A stretch of DNA of 14,969 nt from an uncultured Collinsella sp. (GCA_900542555.1 UQNU01000056.1:1-14969); one strand, 5' to 3'; counted from the first letter of the stretch, positions 1-6,297 are shown. Notes: generated by a model not told the origin, from the sequence alone. A program made the numbers and translations.

Positions 1-49
1 CGGGATTGGTCAATCTCGGCCGACTATATTTGGCTAAATTATTCCGACG

Positions 50-205
50 CTAACAGCTGTCATGGTCGTTAAGACTGCGGACCGCCTCGTCGGCGGCCAT
101 GAAGGCCTTGATGGCTTGATTGAACTGAGCCTTAAAGATGTCGACCTTCTCAACTGCGGAGGCTCGGTCTGCCATCTCGCGCTCGAGCCGATGTACGGCT
201 TCCAT
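50..205 (-). CDS. Small charged helical (coiled-coil-like) protein, 51 aa
   Basis: I do not recognise a family. The frame reads MEAVHRLEREMADRASAVEK at its start and goes on as an alternating hydrophobic/charged helix with codons ending mostly in G or C, as in the neighbouring genes, so it looks coding. A stop at 218-220 limits the frame upstream. The only good ribosome binding site (AGGAA, 221-225) sits 5 bases before an ATG at 214-216 in a different frame, and about 16 bases before the ATG used here. Either initiation is weak, or a single-base frameshift near 205-216 separates the start (MSDL...) from the coiled-coil body, making this a recent pseudogene. A TATATT -10-like hexamer lies at about 245-250 on this strand. 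The frame ends at TAG 50-52. Confidence 0.45.
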   Translation of the reverse strand: MEAVHRLEREMADRASAVEKVDIFKAQFNQAIKAFMAADEAVRSLNDHDSC

Positions 206-394
206 AAATCGCTCATGCTATTCCTTTCCCTCGGGTGTTCTGTCTAATATATCGCCCCGTGCGGACACGATTCTCACCTAAGGAATGGCAATGGTGTGTT
301 CATAAACACGCAGATAGACGACTTAACAGGATTCGATTTACGGGGCGATTGAACCTGTGGTGGTGCGGATGCCCCGACCCGCGGCACGACTTAA

Positions 395-432
395 CCGCCG
401 TTATGTTAGCGACATGTCTAACATAACGGCGG
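395..432. repeat. Perfect 14-bp inverted repeat with palindromic centre
   Basis: CCGCCGTTATGTTA (395-408) is repeated in inverse at 419-432. The 10-base spacer contains the palindrome GACATGTC (411-418). It lies in the otherwise empty stretch 206-485, just past the 3' end of the antitoxin gene (486). There is no T tract, so a simple terminator is unlikely; an operator or a recombinase site is possible because a serine recombinase gene lies 0.8 kb away. The same stretch has a second inverted pair, ATCGCCCCGT at 251-260 and its complement at 340-349. Confidence 0.6.
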
Positions 433-485
433 CGCAGGGCGCTCACTCCCTGCGGCAACGCCGATTCCGGGAAGGCACGCCGGGG

Positions 486-767
486 CTATGCCGACCTGAG
501 TATCCTCTCGGCCTTCTCGATCGCGGCCGAGCGCAGAAACTCCGACTTCCGCATCCCGCACGCGGCGGCCGCCCGTTCGATGAGGTCGGCGCCCGTCTTC
601 GGGCACTTGAAAGACAGGTTGGCGTTGGCCTCCACCTCGGAAAGCCTGGGGCGGCCGACTCGGAGGTTCACCAGGCTCCCCTCCCAGGAGCCGGATTCGT
701 ATTCCGCGCACTCGCGCTCGATGTCCTCATCCGTGATAACGGATCCGTTTGCAAGCCTATATTCCAT
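486..767 (-). CDS. Probable RHH antitoxin of a toxin-antitoxin pair
   Basis: 93 residues. The N-terminal part (residues 1-45) carries the pattern NGSVITDEDIERE...GRPRLSE. The C-terminal part (about 50-90) fits a ribbon-helix-helix fold: strand LSFKC, then helices TGADLIERAAAACG and RKSEFLRSAAIEKAERIL. RHH antitoxins dimerise on DNA through the strand and neutralise the cognate toxin with the remaining chain. Its ATG overlaps the toxin stop by one base (TGATG), and GGAGAGG lies just upstream, so translation is coupled. The toxin-first order is that of BrnTA-like loci, where the antitoxin represses the operon; a perfect palindrome at 1052-1087 is the likely operator. The family assignment rests on remembered sequence patterns, not a search. 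Confidence 0.72.
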   Translation of the reverse strand: MEYRLANGSVITDEDIERECAEYESGSWEGSLVNLRVGRPRLSEVEANANLSFKCPKTGADLIERAAAACGMRKSEFLRSAAIEKAERILRSA

Positions 768-1033
768 CAGTAACCTCTCCTTCTCGCGTTCTCGATCTCC
801 CTTAGCGTCTTCTTGCTCGGCGGCGTCATGGCGTGGTAGATGAGCCACGCGCCGTCGGCCAGGAGGACACCGACCATCTCGATGTACCGGCCTTGCGGGT
901 CGTAGCCCGTCCGCATCTCGCACTCCCCGGGTATGCGGACGGCCGCGAAGCGGTAGCTCTCCCACGCCGCCTCGACATCACCGTCATCTAGCTCGGGGTG
1001 CCGCTCGTGAACTCTCTGGTGTATCCGGACCAT
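767..1033 (-). CDS. Probable RelE/BrnT-fold toxin
   Basis: 88 residues starting at MVRIHQRVHERHPEL. This start is chosen because GGAGG lies 3-4 bases upstream; a longer frame to 1099 would run through the palindromic operator. The chain shows an early HP pair (residues 12-13), a DxxGRYIEMVGV strand pair near 45-56 and the C-terminal block WLIYHAMTPPSKKTLRE (63-79). This is a pattern I associate with a small actinobacterial toxin family of the BrnT/RelE type, presumed to act as an mRNA endoribonuclease. The reaction is inferred from the family and gene order, not from proven catalytic residues. The product would be held inactive by the antitoxin encoded next to it, giving plasmid maintenance by post-segregational killing. 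Confidence 0.7.
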   Translation of the reverse strand: MVRIHQRVHERHPELDDGDVEAAWESYRFAAVRIPGECEMRTGYDPQGRYIEMVGVLLADGAWLIYHAMTPPSKKTLREIENARRRGY

Positions 1034-1051
1034 GAGCCTCCAATCTTTACG

Positions 1052-1087
1052 ATAATATTCTACTACTATTTGGTAGTAGAATATTAT
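1052..1087. promoter_or_regulatory. Perfect 15-bp palindromic operator of the toxin-antitoxin operon
   Basis: ATAATATTCTACTAC (1052-1066) and its exact complement (1073-1087) flank a 6-base spacer. The right end lies 18 bases upstream of the toxin ATG (1033) and is AT-rich, containing TATTAT and GATAAT hexamers usable as -10 elements on the minus strand. Binding by the RHH antitoxin here would block the promoter, the usual autoregulation of such loci. Confidence 0.7.
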
Positions 1088-1134
1088 CCGTCCCAACATA
1101 TTCCATTAGCCGTTCGTCCCAAAACGTATGCCTC

Positions 1135-1182
1135 TTGGCACTCGAAAGTCGAACCCTCGATGCCGTGAACGTCGAGTGCCAA
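1135..1182. repeat. Inverted repeat upstream of the recombinase (candidate res or operator site)
   Basis: TTGGCACTCGA (1135-1145) and TCGAGTGCCAA (1172-1182) form 11-bp arms around a 26-base centre. They lie 66 bases upstream of the serine recombinase start. Resolvase genes commonly have their recombination site directly upstream, which doubles as an operator. The assignment is positional only; the centre does not show an obvious repeated 12-bp half-site. Confidence 0.45.
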
Positions 1183-1247
1183 AACCCAGTGTCAAAACCT
1201 CCGCGTCAATTCCCATGGGAAAATCAAATACGAGGCAGGAGGCTGAA

Positions 1248-1832
1248 ATGACACGTTACGGATATGCTCGCGTGAGCACGAAAGACCAGAGGTTGGACCG
1301 CCAGATCGAGGCTCTGGTGAACGCTGGCGTGGCCTATGGCCATATCTACAAGGACAAGGTCACGGGTGCCCAGGACGGCGACCGGACGCAGCAGAAGCGC
1401 CTGTTCAAGAAGATGCGGGCGGGCGACGAGGTGGTGGTCGAATCCTGGGAGCGCTTGACCAGATCGACCAGGCAGCTGCTGAACTATGACCTGATGTTCA
1501 GGAACTTAGGAGTGAAGCTCATATCACTGAAGCAGCCCGTTGACCTCGATACTGCATTCGGCCGTTTCGTGCTGGGCACCCATGCCTGCACCGCCGAGCT
1601 CGAGCGCGACCTGATCAGGCAGCGCCAGGCCGAGGGTATCGCCGTCAAACGGAGCCGCGGTGGCAACGTCGGGGGCCGCCCGCGCATCGCGGACGTCAAG
1701 GCCGACGCTGCCGTGAAGCTCTACCTCGCCCGTGAGACGCCAATTCCCGACATCTGCGCCGCAACAGGTATCTCGAAATCGACCTTGTACCGCGTGCTCC
1801 GCGAGCGCGGGTTAGTGGGCGTCAGAAGATAA
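1248..1832 (+). CDS. Serine recombinase, resolvase/invertase family
   Basis: 194 residues, close to the ~185 of Tn3-type resolvases and Hin-type invertases. The N-terminal catalytic domain has the YARVSTKDQ motif with Arg8 and nucleophile Ser10, then SWERLTRSTRQLL with Arg69 and Arg72, and the dimerisation E-helix AELERDLIRQRQAEG (116-130). A GGRPR hinge (143-147) leads to a C-terminal helix-turn-helix, TPIPDICAATGISKSTLYRV (164-183). It should break and rejoin DNA at paired short sites; on a plasmid this usually means dimer resolution or inversion of a segment. The start at 1248 is fixed by AGGAGG at 1237-1242; the frame is open further upstream, but that part runs through the inverted repeat at 1135-1182. 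Confidence 0.94.
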   Translation: MTRYGYARVSTKDQRLDRQIEALVNAGVAYGHIYKDKVTGAQDGDRTQQKRLFKKMRAGDEVVVESWERLTRSTRQLLNYDLMFRNLGVKLISLKQPVDLDTAFGRFVLGTHACTAELERDLIRQRQAEGIAVKRSRGGNVGGRPRIADVKADAAVKLYLARETPIPDICAATGISKSTLYRVLRERGLVGVRR

Positions 1833-2020
1833 ATCCGAGTGCGCTACTATATAAGAGTGCGGTATTTCTCCAACTGAAACCTTGCGTGAACGCATGACTT
1901 GAGACGCCTTTTTAGAACTCACCGATCGCAGGACGAACACAACTCAACAGCGGCCGCGTATTTGTTCCCAGCCGTACGGCGTGGCGGAGCCATGCCCGTT
2001 GTTGATTGGAGTGCCGCATC

Positions 2021-2713
2021 ATGGCCGAAAACCAAGTCCAGTCCGAAAAGAAAATGACCAGTCTGAATGTCTCATCGGAGACCCGTGACGCCATAAAGGA
2101 CATCAGCACGAGCCTTGGCCTCTCGCAGGCCGATACCGTCGCCCGCTTGGTCGACGGCTACCACCCTAACGCCACTCCCGGCATGAAGACTGCGCTCGAC
2201 GCATCGGCCGTCCTCGATGAGGCGGTCGAGCGGGTCAAGCGCATCATCGTGGGCGCTGCCGAAGCCGCCGCGATGGAGGCTCGTGCTGCCCGCGAGGACG
2301 CCGACGCCGCCAAGAAAAGTGCAACGGAACAGATTCAGAGCATCAAATCTAATTGCGTCGAGCAGGTCGCCGCCATCAAAGAGAAATTCGAGCTGGATAC
2401 TGCGAGCTTGGAGATTGAGAACGATGAGCTCCACGCCACCGTCGCCGATTACCTCTCGCAGCTCAAGAAGCTCGATTCCGAGAACAATCAGCTCTTGGCA
2501 GAATCAGCCGCAAAAGACGATCGAATTGAAAGCATGAGGGGCGCGGTCGACGCCGCAGCCAAGGCTCAGGCCGATCTCAACGTCTCCCTCCTCGCCCAGC
2601 GTGACCTGATGGCCGAGGTCGCCGCCCTCAAGGACCGCCTCGCCGCCTCCGAGCAGCGGGCGGCCGTGGCCGAGGCCAAGGTCGAGGTCATGACCCAGAC
2701 GAGGGGCGTGTAG
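2021..2713 (+). CDS. RHH DNA-binding/coiled-coil protein (KfrA-like architecture)
   Basis: 230 residues. Residues 12-47 fit a ribbon-helix-helix unit: strand MTSLNVS, helix SETRDAIKDISTSLG, helix SQADTVARLVDGY. From about residue 60 to the end the chain is a long Ala/Glu/Lys-rich coiled coil with few helix breakers. A small DNA-binding head on a long coil is the plan of plasmid KfrA-type proteins, which support plasmid stability. KfrA heads are helix-turn-helix, so this would be an analogue rather than a homologue. The start at 2021 has GGAG at 2008-2011. It is separated by 2 bases from the next gene, suggesting one transcript. It is one candidate reader of the CTATTAG arrays, by elimination only. 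Confidence 0.85.
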   Translation: MAENQVQSEKKMTSLNVSSETRDAIKDISTSLGLSQADTVARLVDGYHPNATPGMKTALDASAVLDEAVERVKRIIVGAAEAAAMEARAAREDADAAKKSATEQIQSIKSNCVEQVAAIKEKFELDTASLEIENDELHATVADYLSQLKKLDSENNQLLAESAAKDDRIESMRGAVDAAAKAQADLNVSLLAQRDLMAEVAALKDRLAASEQRAAVAEAKVEVMTQTRGV

Positions 2714-2715
2714 AT

Positions 2716-2925
2716 ATGTCCGACAAGCTAAGTCCGTCTCGCCGTGAGTTGATAACGGCAGGGCTAGTCGTCTTTTTGGTCACGGCACTCGTCTGGACTG
2801 TCATTGATGGTGCCGGCGCAAATCCGCTCACCATCAGCGGTGTCATCACCCGTCAAAATGCCGTCTGGGCTTCGCTTGCGGCAGTTTCAGTGGTCATGCT
2901 CATTGGGGCTTGGCTGTTTGGCTGA
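2716..2925 (+). CDS. Small two-helix membrane protein, 69 aa
   Basis: I do not recognise a family. Two hydrophobic segments are clear: residues about 11-31 (ELITAGLVVFLVTALVWTV) and about 48-68 (AVWASLAAVSVVMLIGAWLF). A short polar loop containing DGAGANPLTISGVITRQN lies between them. The N-terminus is short and charged (SDKLSPSRR). It begins 2 bases after the stop of the coiled-coil gene and is followed after 34 bases by a lipoprotein gene. The three may therefore form a cassette linking a DNA-bound coil to the membrane or envelope; that link is inference. Confidence 0.75.
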   Translation: MSDKLSPSRRELITAGLVVFLVTALVWTVIDGAGANPLTISGVITRQNAVWASLAAVSVVMLIGAWLFG

Positions 2926-2959
2926 TGGCATTCAAAAACAATTAAGTTTGGAGTAATCG

Positions 2960-3469
2960 ATGGAGCATCTCTCTGTTAAAAAGGCAATCAACCTAGCTCG
3001 GAACTTTGGGGCTGCGGGTGTTCTGGCAGCCGCCCTAGTTATGACCTCTGGGTGCAGCCAGGCAGACGATCATCAGACGGCAGTTCAGGTCGCCGATTCT
3101 GATAACGCGCAGGAAGACGGGGTTTACGGCAAGATGAAGTATTCAGTCACCGGCGTCGAGGTGCATGATTCCTCGACTGGCGATGGCGGGAAGGTTGCCG
3201 TTGTTCGCTGGCACGCCATTAACAACCGATCGGCAAATTCATGCGCTGTTGGTAGCTACATCACGGCTTATCAAAATAAGCAGATGCTATCTCGCGGGTT
3301 TGCCGCCGATTTGCAGGAAGATCACTTCTCTTCGCAAGGGCTTGCGCCGGGAGGCGAATGCGACGGTGTGTCGATTTTTGACCTCAACGACATGTCTCCC
3401 ATCGAAGTGAAAGTCGACGGGATGGGTGCTGGGTCGAACTCCCTCGACCAGACTTTTGAATTGGAATAG
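2960..3469 (+). CDS. Secreted lipoprotein, DUF5067-like domain
   Basis: 169 residues. A basic start (VKKAINLARN), a hydrophobic stretch (about 17-28) and MTSGC form a lipoprotein signal with Cys32 as the acylated residue. The -3 position is Thr rather than the usual Leu, so the lipobox is slightly atypical. A polar linker (33-52) precedes a domain with the order KMKYSVTGVEV..., GKVAVVRWHAINNRSAN..., ITAYQNKQML..., LAPGGE. This matches what I remember of DUF5067, an Ig-like domain of Gram-positive lipoproteins of unknown role (V-x-Y/W-x-x-x-N-N and a QN-x-x-L block). GGAG at 2951-2954 supports the start. It converges on the phosphoesterase operon, with a palindrome of phased TCTAGAA sites between them. 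Confidence 0.84.
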   Translation: MEHLSVKKAINLARNFGAAGVLAAALVMTSGCSQADDHQTAVQVADSDNAQEDGVYGKMKYSVTGVEVHDSSTGDGGKVAVVRWHAINNRSANSCAVGSYITAYQNKQMLSRGFAADLQEDHFSSQGLAPGGECDGVSIFDLNDMSPIEVKVDGMGAGSNSLDQTFELE

Positions 3470-3486
3470 TCCATATGGCGCCTAAT

Positions 3487-3530
3487 TTCTAGAAACCTTC
3501 TAGAGCGCTTCTAGAAGGTTTCTAGAAGCG
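3487..3530. repeat. Four TCTAGAA-type sites at 11-bp pitch, folded as an 18-bp palindrome
   Basis: TCTA cores start at 3488, 3499, 3510 and 3521. The arms TTCTAGAAACCTTCTAGA (3487-3504) and its exact complement (3510-3527) surround GCGCT. The array sits where two genes converge and covers the last codons and stop of the minus-strand phosphoesterase. It may act as a protein-binding array and, as RNA, as a transcript-ending hairpin, though no T tract follows. It is one of five such arrays in the window. Confidence 0.88.
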
Positions 3531-4237
3531 GGCGCAGCATCTTCGACCGGCACGATGTCTCGGTAGATAAGGCGATGCCTGGCGTCACGCCACTCGTCGC
3601 CGTGGTAGTGGCCGAAGAACCAGGCGCGGCAGCCGAGTCGCCCGTCGAGCTCGCCAAGGAATCGTTGCAGCCGGTCGTCCAGATACTCGCGTTCGCGCTC
3701 CCGGCATAGTTGCTCTGCCAGGTCGGCAGGAGCCTCGTGAGTCACAACGTAGTCGACCTTCCAGCCCACGCGATCGAGCGAGGCGCGGCAGTGCCCCATC
3801 TCTTCCACGCTCGGTATCTCCTCGGGCCACCAGTTCCTCCCCTCCCTGCGATACTGTCTGTCGTTGCTCGCGGCACCTCCCATGGTGAGGACCGTGGTCC
3901 CCGCGATGTCGTACACCTCGCCGCGCATCAGGTGCAGCACGTGCGGTCGCGCCTCATGGACGAGGCCGCCGTTCCACTCCTGCACCGGCAGCTCAGCCAG
4001 GGCGTGATGGTTCTCATGGTTGCCGTCAACGAAGCACGTAGTCCAGGGCTTCGACTCGAGCCAGTCGAGCCAGTATTTCTCGGCGTTGGACCCATCCCAG
4101 ACAAAGCCGAAGTCGCCGGCCACGATTACCACATCATCACGCGTCAGCGTGCGGCCCAGCGGCCAATTCTTGAAGGCAAACCGGCTGGACCCGTACTCGG
4201 CCCTGCCGTGCACGTCGCCCGTCACATAGATAGCCAT
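3500..4237 (-). CDS. Calcineurin-like metallophosphoesterase (third gene of the operon)
   Basis: 245 residues. The metal-binding motifs are all present: GDVHG (Asp8, His10), GDFGF (Asp42), GNHEN (Asn73, His74), VTHEAP (His167) and GHYH (His210, His212). These place it in the binuclear-metal phosphoesterase superfamily, which hydrolyses phosphomono- or diesters; the substrate cannot be told from sequence. It starts at the ATG overlapping the stop of the upstream gene (TGATG) and is a clear paralogue of that gene, sharing VTGD(V/I)H, AGDFGF, FVDGNHE, LTMGGA or FTMGGA, and WWP. The last nine residues (ASRNLLEAL) and the TAG stop are encoded by the phased TCTAGAA palindrome, so the C-terminus appears to have been captured from a DNA-binding array. 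Confidence 0.9.
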   Translation of the reverse strand: MAIYVTGDVHGRAEYGSSRFAFKNWPLGRTLTRDDVVIVAGDFGFVWDGSNAEKYWLDWLESKPWTTCFVDGNHENHHALAELPVQEWNGGLVHEARPHVLHLMRGEVYDIAGTTVLTMGGAASNDRQYRREGRNWWPEEIPSVEEMGHCRASLDRVGWKVDYVVTHEAPADLAEQLCREREREYLDDRLQRFLGELDGRLGCRAWFFGHYHGDEWRDARHRLIYRDIVPVEDAAPASRNLLEAL

Positions 4238-4962
4238 CAGTACGCACCCCACGGCAGGAGTTTGTCCCCGAGCCTCACGATCCGGTCACACAGCACCGTG
4301 TGCCGTTCGTCCGGATTGGCATCGCGATGGAAATGGCCGTAATACCAGCGCTTGTAGTCCAGGCGGTCCTCGAGCTCGTCGAGGAATCCGGTCAGCCGGT
4401 CCACATCCGGGCGTTCCCAGCCTGGGTCCGGGTAGAGCGTCGGCGAGAGCATGCGCGTCGAGCAGGTATGGGTGATGACGCAGTCGACCTTCCAGGCGAC
4501 CTCGTCGAGCCTTGCCCGTGCGGCATCGAAATCGCGCTCGTCCGGGAGCTCCTGAGGCCACCAGCTGGAATACGGCACGCGGTATTCCCTGTCCACGCTC
4601 GTGGCACCGCCCATGGTGAAGATTGTCGAACCGTCGAGCTCAAAGACCTCGCCGCGCGTCAGGCGCCGAATAGACGAAGTATCCGACAGGCGTTGCGTCA
4701 GCCCGCCGTGCCACGGTTCCATGGGACGCTCCTCCCAGTGGTCGAAGCGCTCGTGGTTGCCATCCACGAAGAGAACCGTGTAGGGGCGCGACTCGAGCCA
4801 AGCGATGTCAGCGCATTCCTCGGCAGAAAAGTTCCACGGAAAGCCAAAGTCACCGGCAACGATGAGATAGTCGTCGCTGGTAAGGCCATCCCCAAGCTCC
4901 CAGTCGCGGAGCTTTTGCATGTCGAGCCCACTGTGGATGTCGCCCGTCACATAGACCGTCAT
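4237..4962 (-). CDS. Calcineurin-like metallophosphoesterase (second gene of the operon)
   Basis: 241 residues with GDIHS (Asp8, His10), GDFGF (Asp38), GNHER (Asn69, His70), ITHTCS (His165) and GHFH (His210, His212), a complete two-metal active site. It resembles the downstream gene along its whole length, pointing to a tandem duplication followed by divergence in the region just after the catalytic His (CSTRMLSPTLYPDPG here, EAPADLAEQLCRE there), which would be near the substrate pocket. Translation is coupled on both sides: its ATG overlaps the upstream stop as ATGA (4959-4962) and its stop overlaps the next ATG as TGATG. The frame is open further upstream, but that stretch is the body of the preceding gene. 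Confidence 0.9.
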   Translation of the reverse strand: MTVYVTGDIHSGLDMQKLRDWELGDGLTSDDYLIVAGDFGFPWNFSAEECADIAWLESRPYTVLFVDGNHERFDHWEERPMEPWHGGLTQRLSDTSSIRRLTRGEVFELDGSTIFTMGGATSVDREYRVPYSSWWPQELPDERDFDAARARLDEVAWKVDCVITHTCSTRMLSPTLYPDPGWERPDVDRLTGFLDELEDRLDYKRWYYGHFHRDANPDERHTVLCDRIVRLGDKLLPWGAY

Positions 4963-5597
4963 CGGATCGCCTCTTTCCGCTTGTAAGCCGCCAGCTCGCG
5001 CTCGACCTGCCTGTCGCCGGTCTCGTTGACCCACCAGGGCCATTTCACCCGGCCGCACGGCTCGTCGACCCCGGCGAACCATTCCCTCAGCCCGTCGAGG
5101 CTCACCGGGGAGTGCCCGTTGGCGTCGCAGCCCACGTCGTAGCGCAGGAGCCCCTGCTTGCGGTTGAACTCGTTGTACGCGCCGCCGCTGCTGTGGATGT
5201 GCCCGTGGAGGTGCCACGATCCATGGCTCATGCCCTGCCAGTCGGCCATGGGGTAATGGCACAGGACGATCTTCTGCCCGTCGATCTTGAGCACGCAGAT
5301 CGGCGGTTCCACGGTGAACGCGCCCGCGACCGCCGGCTGGGTCCAGTCCTTGTCATGGTTTCCCGGGACGAGGTGGATGCGCCTGCAGGCGATCCGCTTA
5401 CGCAGCCCGTATGCGTCCTGGGCGGTCATCTTGAATGAGAAATCCCCCAGGATGTAGAGCTCGTCATCCACGGCGACCCTGCCGTTGATGTTGTCGACGA
5501 TGGCATCGTTCATCTGCCAAATCGTCTCCCACGGCCGGTCCGTGAACTTCAGGACGTTCTCGTGCCCGAAGTGCGTGTCGCTGGTGAACCAGATCAT
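4959..5597 (-). CDS. Metallophosphoesterase, phage-type (first gene of the operon)
   Basis: 212 residues. Motifs are DTHFGH (Asp7, His9), GDFSF (Asp52), GNHD (Asn80, His81), CHYPM (His114) and HLHGHIHS (His133, His135). This layout, beginning MIWFTSDTHFGH, is common in phage and plasmid metallophosphoesterases of unassigned substrate. It is more distant from the two downstream genes than they are from each other, so the operon joins two subfamilies. AAGGAG lies 8-9 bases upstream of the ATG. The C-terminal ~45 residues (about 168-212) are charged and rich in Trp, Arg and Lys. The operon leader upstream contains a hairpin (5663-5686) and an array of CTATTAG sites overlapping the presumed promoter. 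Confidence 0.9.
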   Translation of the reverse strand: MIWFTSDTHFGHENVLKFTDRPWETIWQMNDAIVDNINGRVAVDDELYILGDFSFKMTAQDAYGLRKRIACRRIHLVPGNHDKDWTQPAVAGAFTVEPPICVLKIDGQKIVLCHYPMADWQGMSHGSWHLHGHIHSSGGAYNEFNRKQGLLRYDVGCDANGHSPVSLDGLREWFAGVDEPCGRVKWPWWVNETGDRQVERELAAYKRKEAIR

Positions 5598-5662
5598 TCC
5601 ATTGTCTCCTTGTCGCTAAATACCGTTCTCCTTTGCGCAATTGAGGAGACGTATTTTGAGCG

Positions 5663-5686
5663 ACATGAGGCGTTCGAACCTCATGT
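5663..5686 (-). promoter_or_regulatory. Hairpin in the leader of the phosphoesterase operon
   Basis: ACATGAGG (5663-5670) and CCTCATGT (5679-5686) pair around CGTTCGAA, about 66 bases before the first phosphoesterase ATG. If transcription starts near 5765, the leader is about 170 bases, long for a simple promoter. The loop resembles a tRNA T-loop, but the rest of a tRNA is absent. No function is assigned. Confidence 0.35.
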
Positions 5687-5771
5687 TCTGTGCTCCAATC
5701 TGCCGGATTGTTCCAGCTAAAACTTTAAAACCTCGTGCGGGCAGAAAACCGTGTCCCGTTTGTGGGGTCAT

Positions 5772-5777
5772 AGTATA
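5772..5777 (-). promoter_or_regulatory. Candidate -10 element of the phosphoesterase operon
   Basis: Read on the minus strand this is TATACT. The expected -35 position falls in the stretch that holds the first two CTATTAG-type sites (5782-5797), so whatever binds these sites could control the operon. No good -35 hexamer is visible, consistent with an activated or weak promoter. The rest of 5598-5992 holds the leader hairpin, the CTATTAG array (5782-5878) and the open start of the surface-protein fragment (from 5957). Confidence 0.35.
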
Positions 5778-5781
5778 GGCA

Positions 5782-5878
5782 CTGTTAGAACTAATAGCCC
5801 AAATCCGTTGCCAACTGGCCACTATTGGCAACTATTAGGCCTTTTAGACACCCCCAACTGACTAATAGCCGCTATTTG
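5782..5878. repeat. CTATTAG/CTAATAG array, three pairs at a 40-bp period
   Basis: Seven-base motifs start at 5782 (CTGTTAG), 5791 (CTAATAG), 5822 (CTATTGG), 5832 (CTATTAG), 5862 (CTAATAG) and 5872 (CTATTTG). Members of a pair are 9-10 bp apart, one helical turn, and successive pairs are 40 bp apart. The same 10/30 spacing recurs at 14262-14338 and partly at 7166-7243. The array lies upstream of the phosphoesterase operon. The binding protein is unknown. Confidence 0.75.
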
Positions 5879-5956
5879 TTGGGCCGTTTTGCAACCACGA
5901 GCGCTGCCGTGGATTCTTGATACGGCGCATCGACAACAGCAATGTCAAGCGGGTAG

Positions 5957-6223
5957 AATGGTGCCGACGGCAGCCAGGTCTGGGTACCGAACGTGGTATA
6001 CACGCGTCATCCTCGTTTCTGGGTCAATCATGGTGGTACTATGGTAGGGCCCTTCGATTCATCCGATGCCGCCTACGCTTGGATTATTAACGATGGCGAA
6101 AACGGTGGTATCGGTGGATCCGTTGTAGATGATTCGTATACCACCTCTGAGGACCAGGGACATTATGAACAGCAGGCTACGGGACAGCATTGGGTTGTCG
6201 ACGTCGCCGGTCACTGGGAGTAA
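5957..6223 (+). pseudogene. 3' fragment of a secreted/surface protein
   Basis: The frame opens after TAG at 5954-5956 and reads NGADGSQVWVPNVVYTR..., ending ATGQHWVVDVAGHWE with a stop at 6221-6223. It is rich in Gly, Trp, His and Tyr with no hydrophobic core pattern. It resembles the tandem C-terminal modules of actinobacterial surface proteins, in which a His-Trp-Val-Val-Asp or similar block closes each unit; that resemblance is from memory and loose. There is no ribosome binding site before the possible GTG (5993) or ATG (6041), and no signal peptide, so I read it as the 3' end of a lost longer gene. A strong terminator follows at 6274. A 76-residue intact gene from GTG 5993 is the alternative. 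Confidence 0.5.
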
Positions 6224-6273
6224 TGTACATCGTTCCTCTCCTCTTACATTCGGTAAATGTTTATTTATTTGTG

Positions 6274-6297
6274 GGCGGCCGGTTCGGCCGCCTTTTT
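6274..6297 (+). terminator. Rho-independent terminator
   Basis: GGCGGCCG (6274-6281) and CGGCCGCC (6285-6292) pair around GTT and are followed by five T residues. It ends the surface-protein fragment read on the plus strand. Confidence 0.85.

Noticed and set aside
357..773. Plus-strand frame of 138 codons opposite the antitoxin gene
   Set aside because: Arg/Pro/Gly-rich shadow of the RHH antitoxin gene, which has coupling, a ribosome binding site and a recognisable fold.
5640..5720. tRNA-like element on the minus strand (T-loop TTCGAA in a stem)
   Set aside because: The loop would be 8 bases with no closing G-C pair of the normal T-arm, and there is no acceptor stem or D-arm.
5616..5771. 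Short minus-strand frame (MTPQTGHGFLPARGFKVL...) in the phosphoesterase leader
   Set aside because: ARGFKVLAG loosely recalls DUF4357, but the ATG abuts the -10 hexamer, codon use is unlike the neighbours and no ribosome binding site is present.
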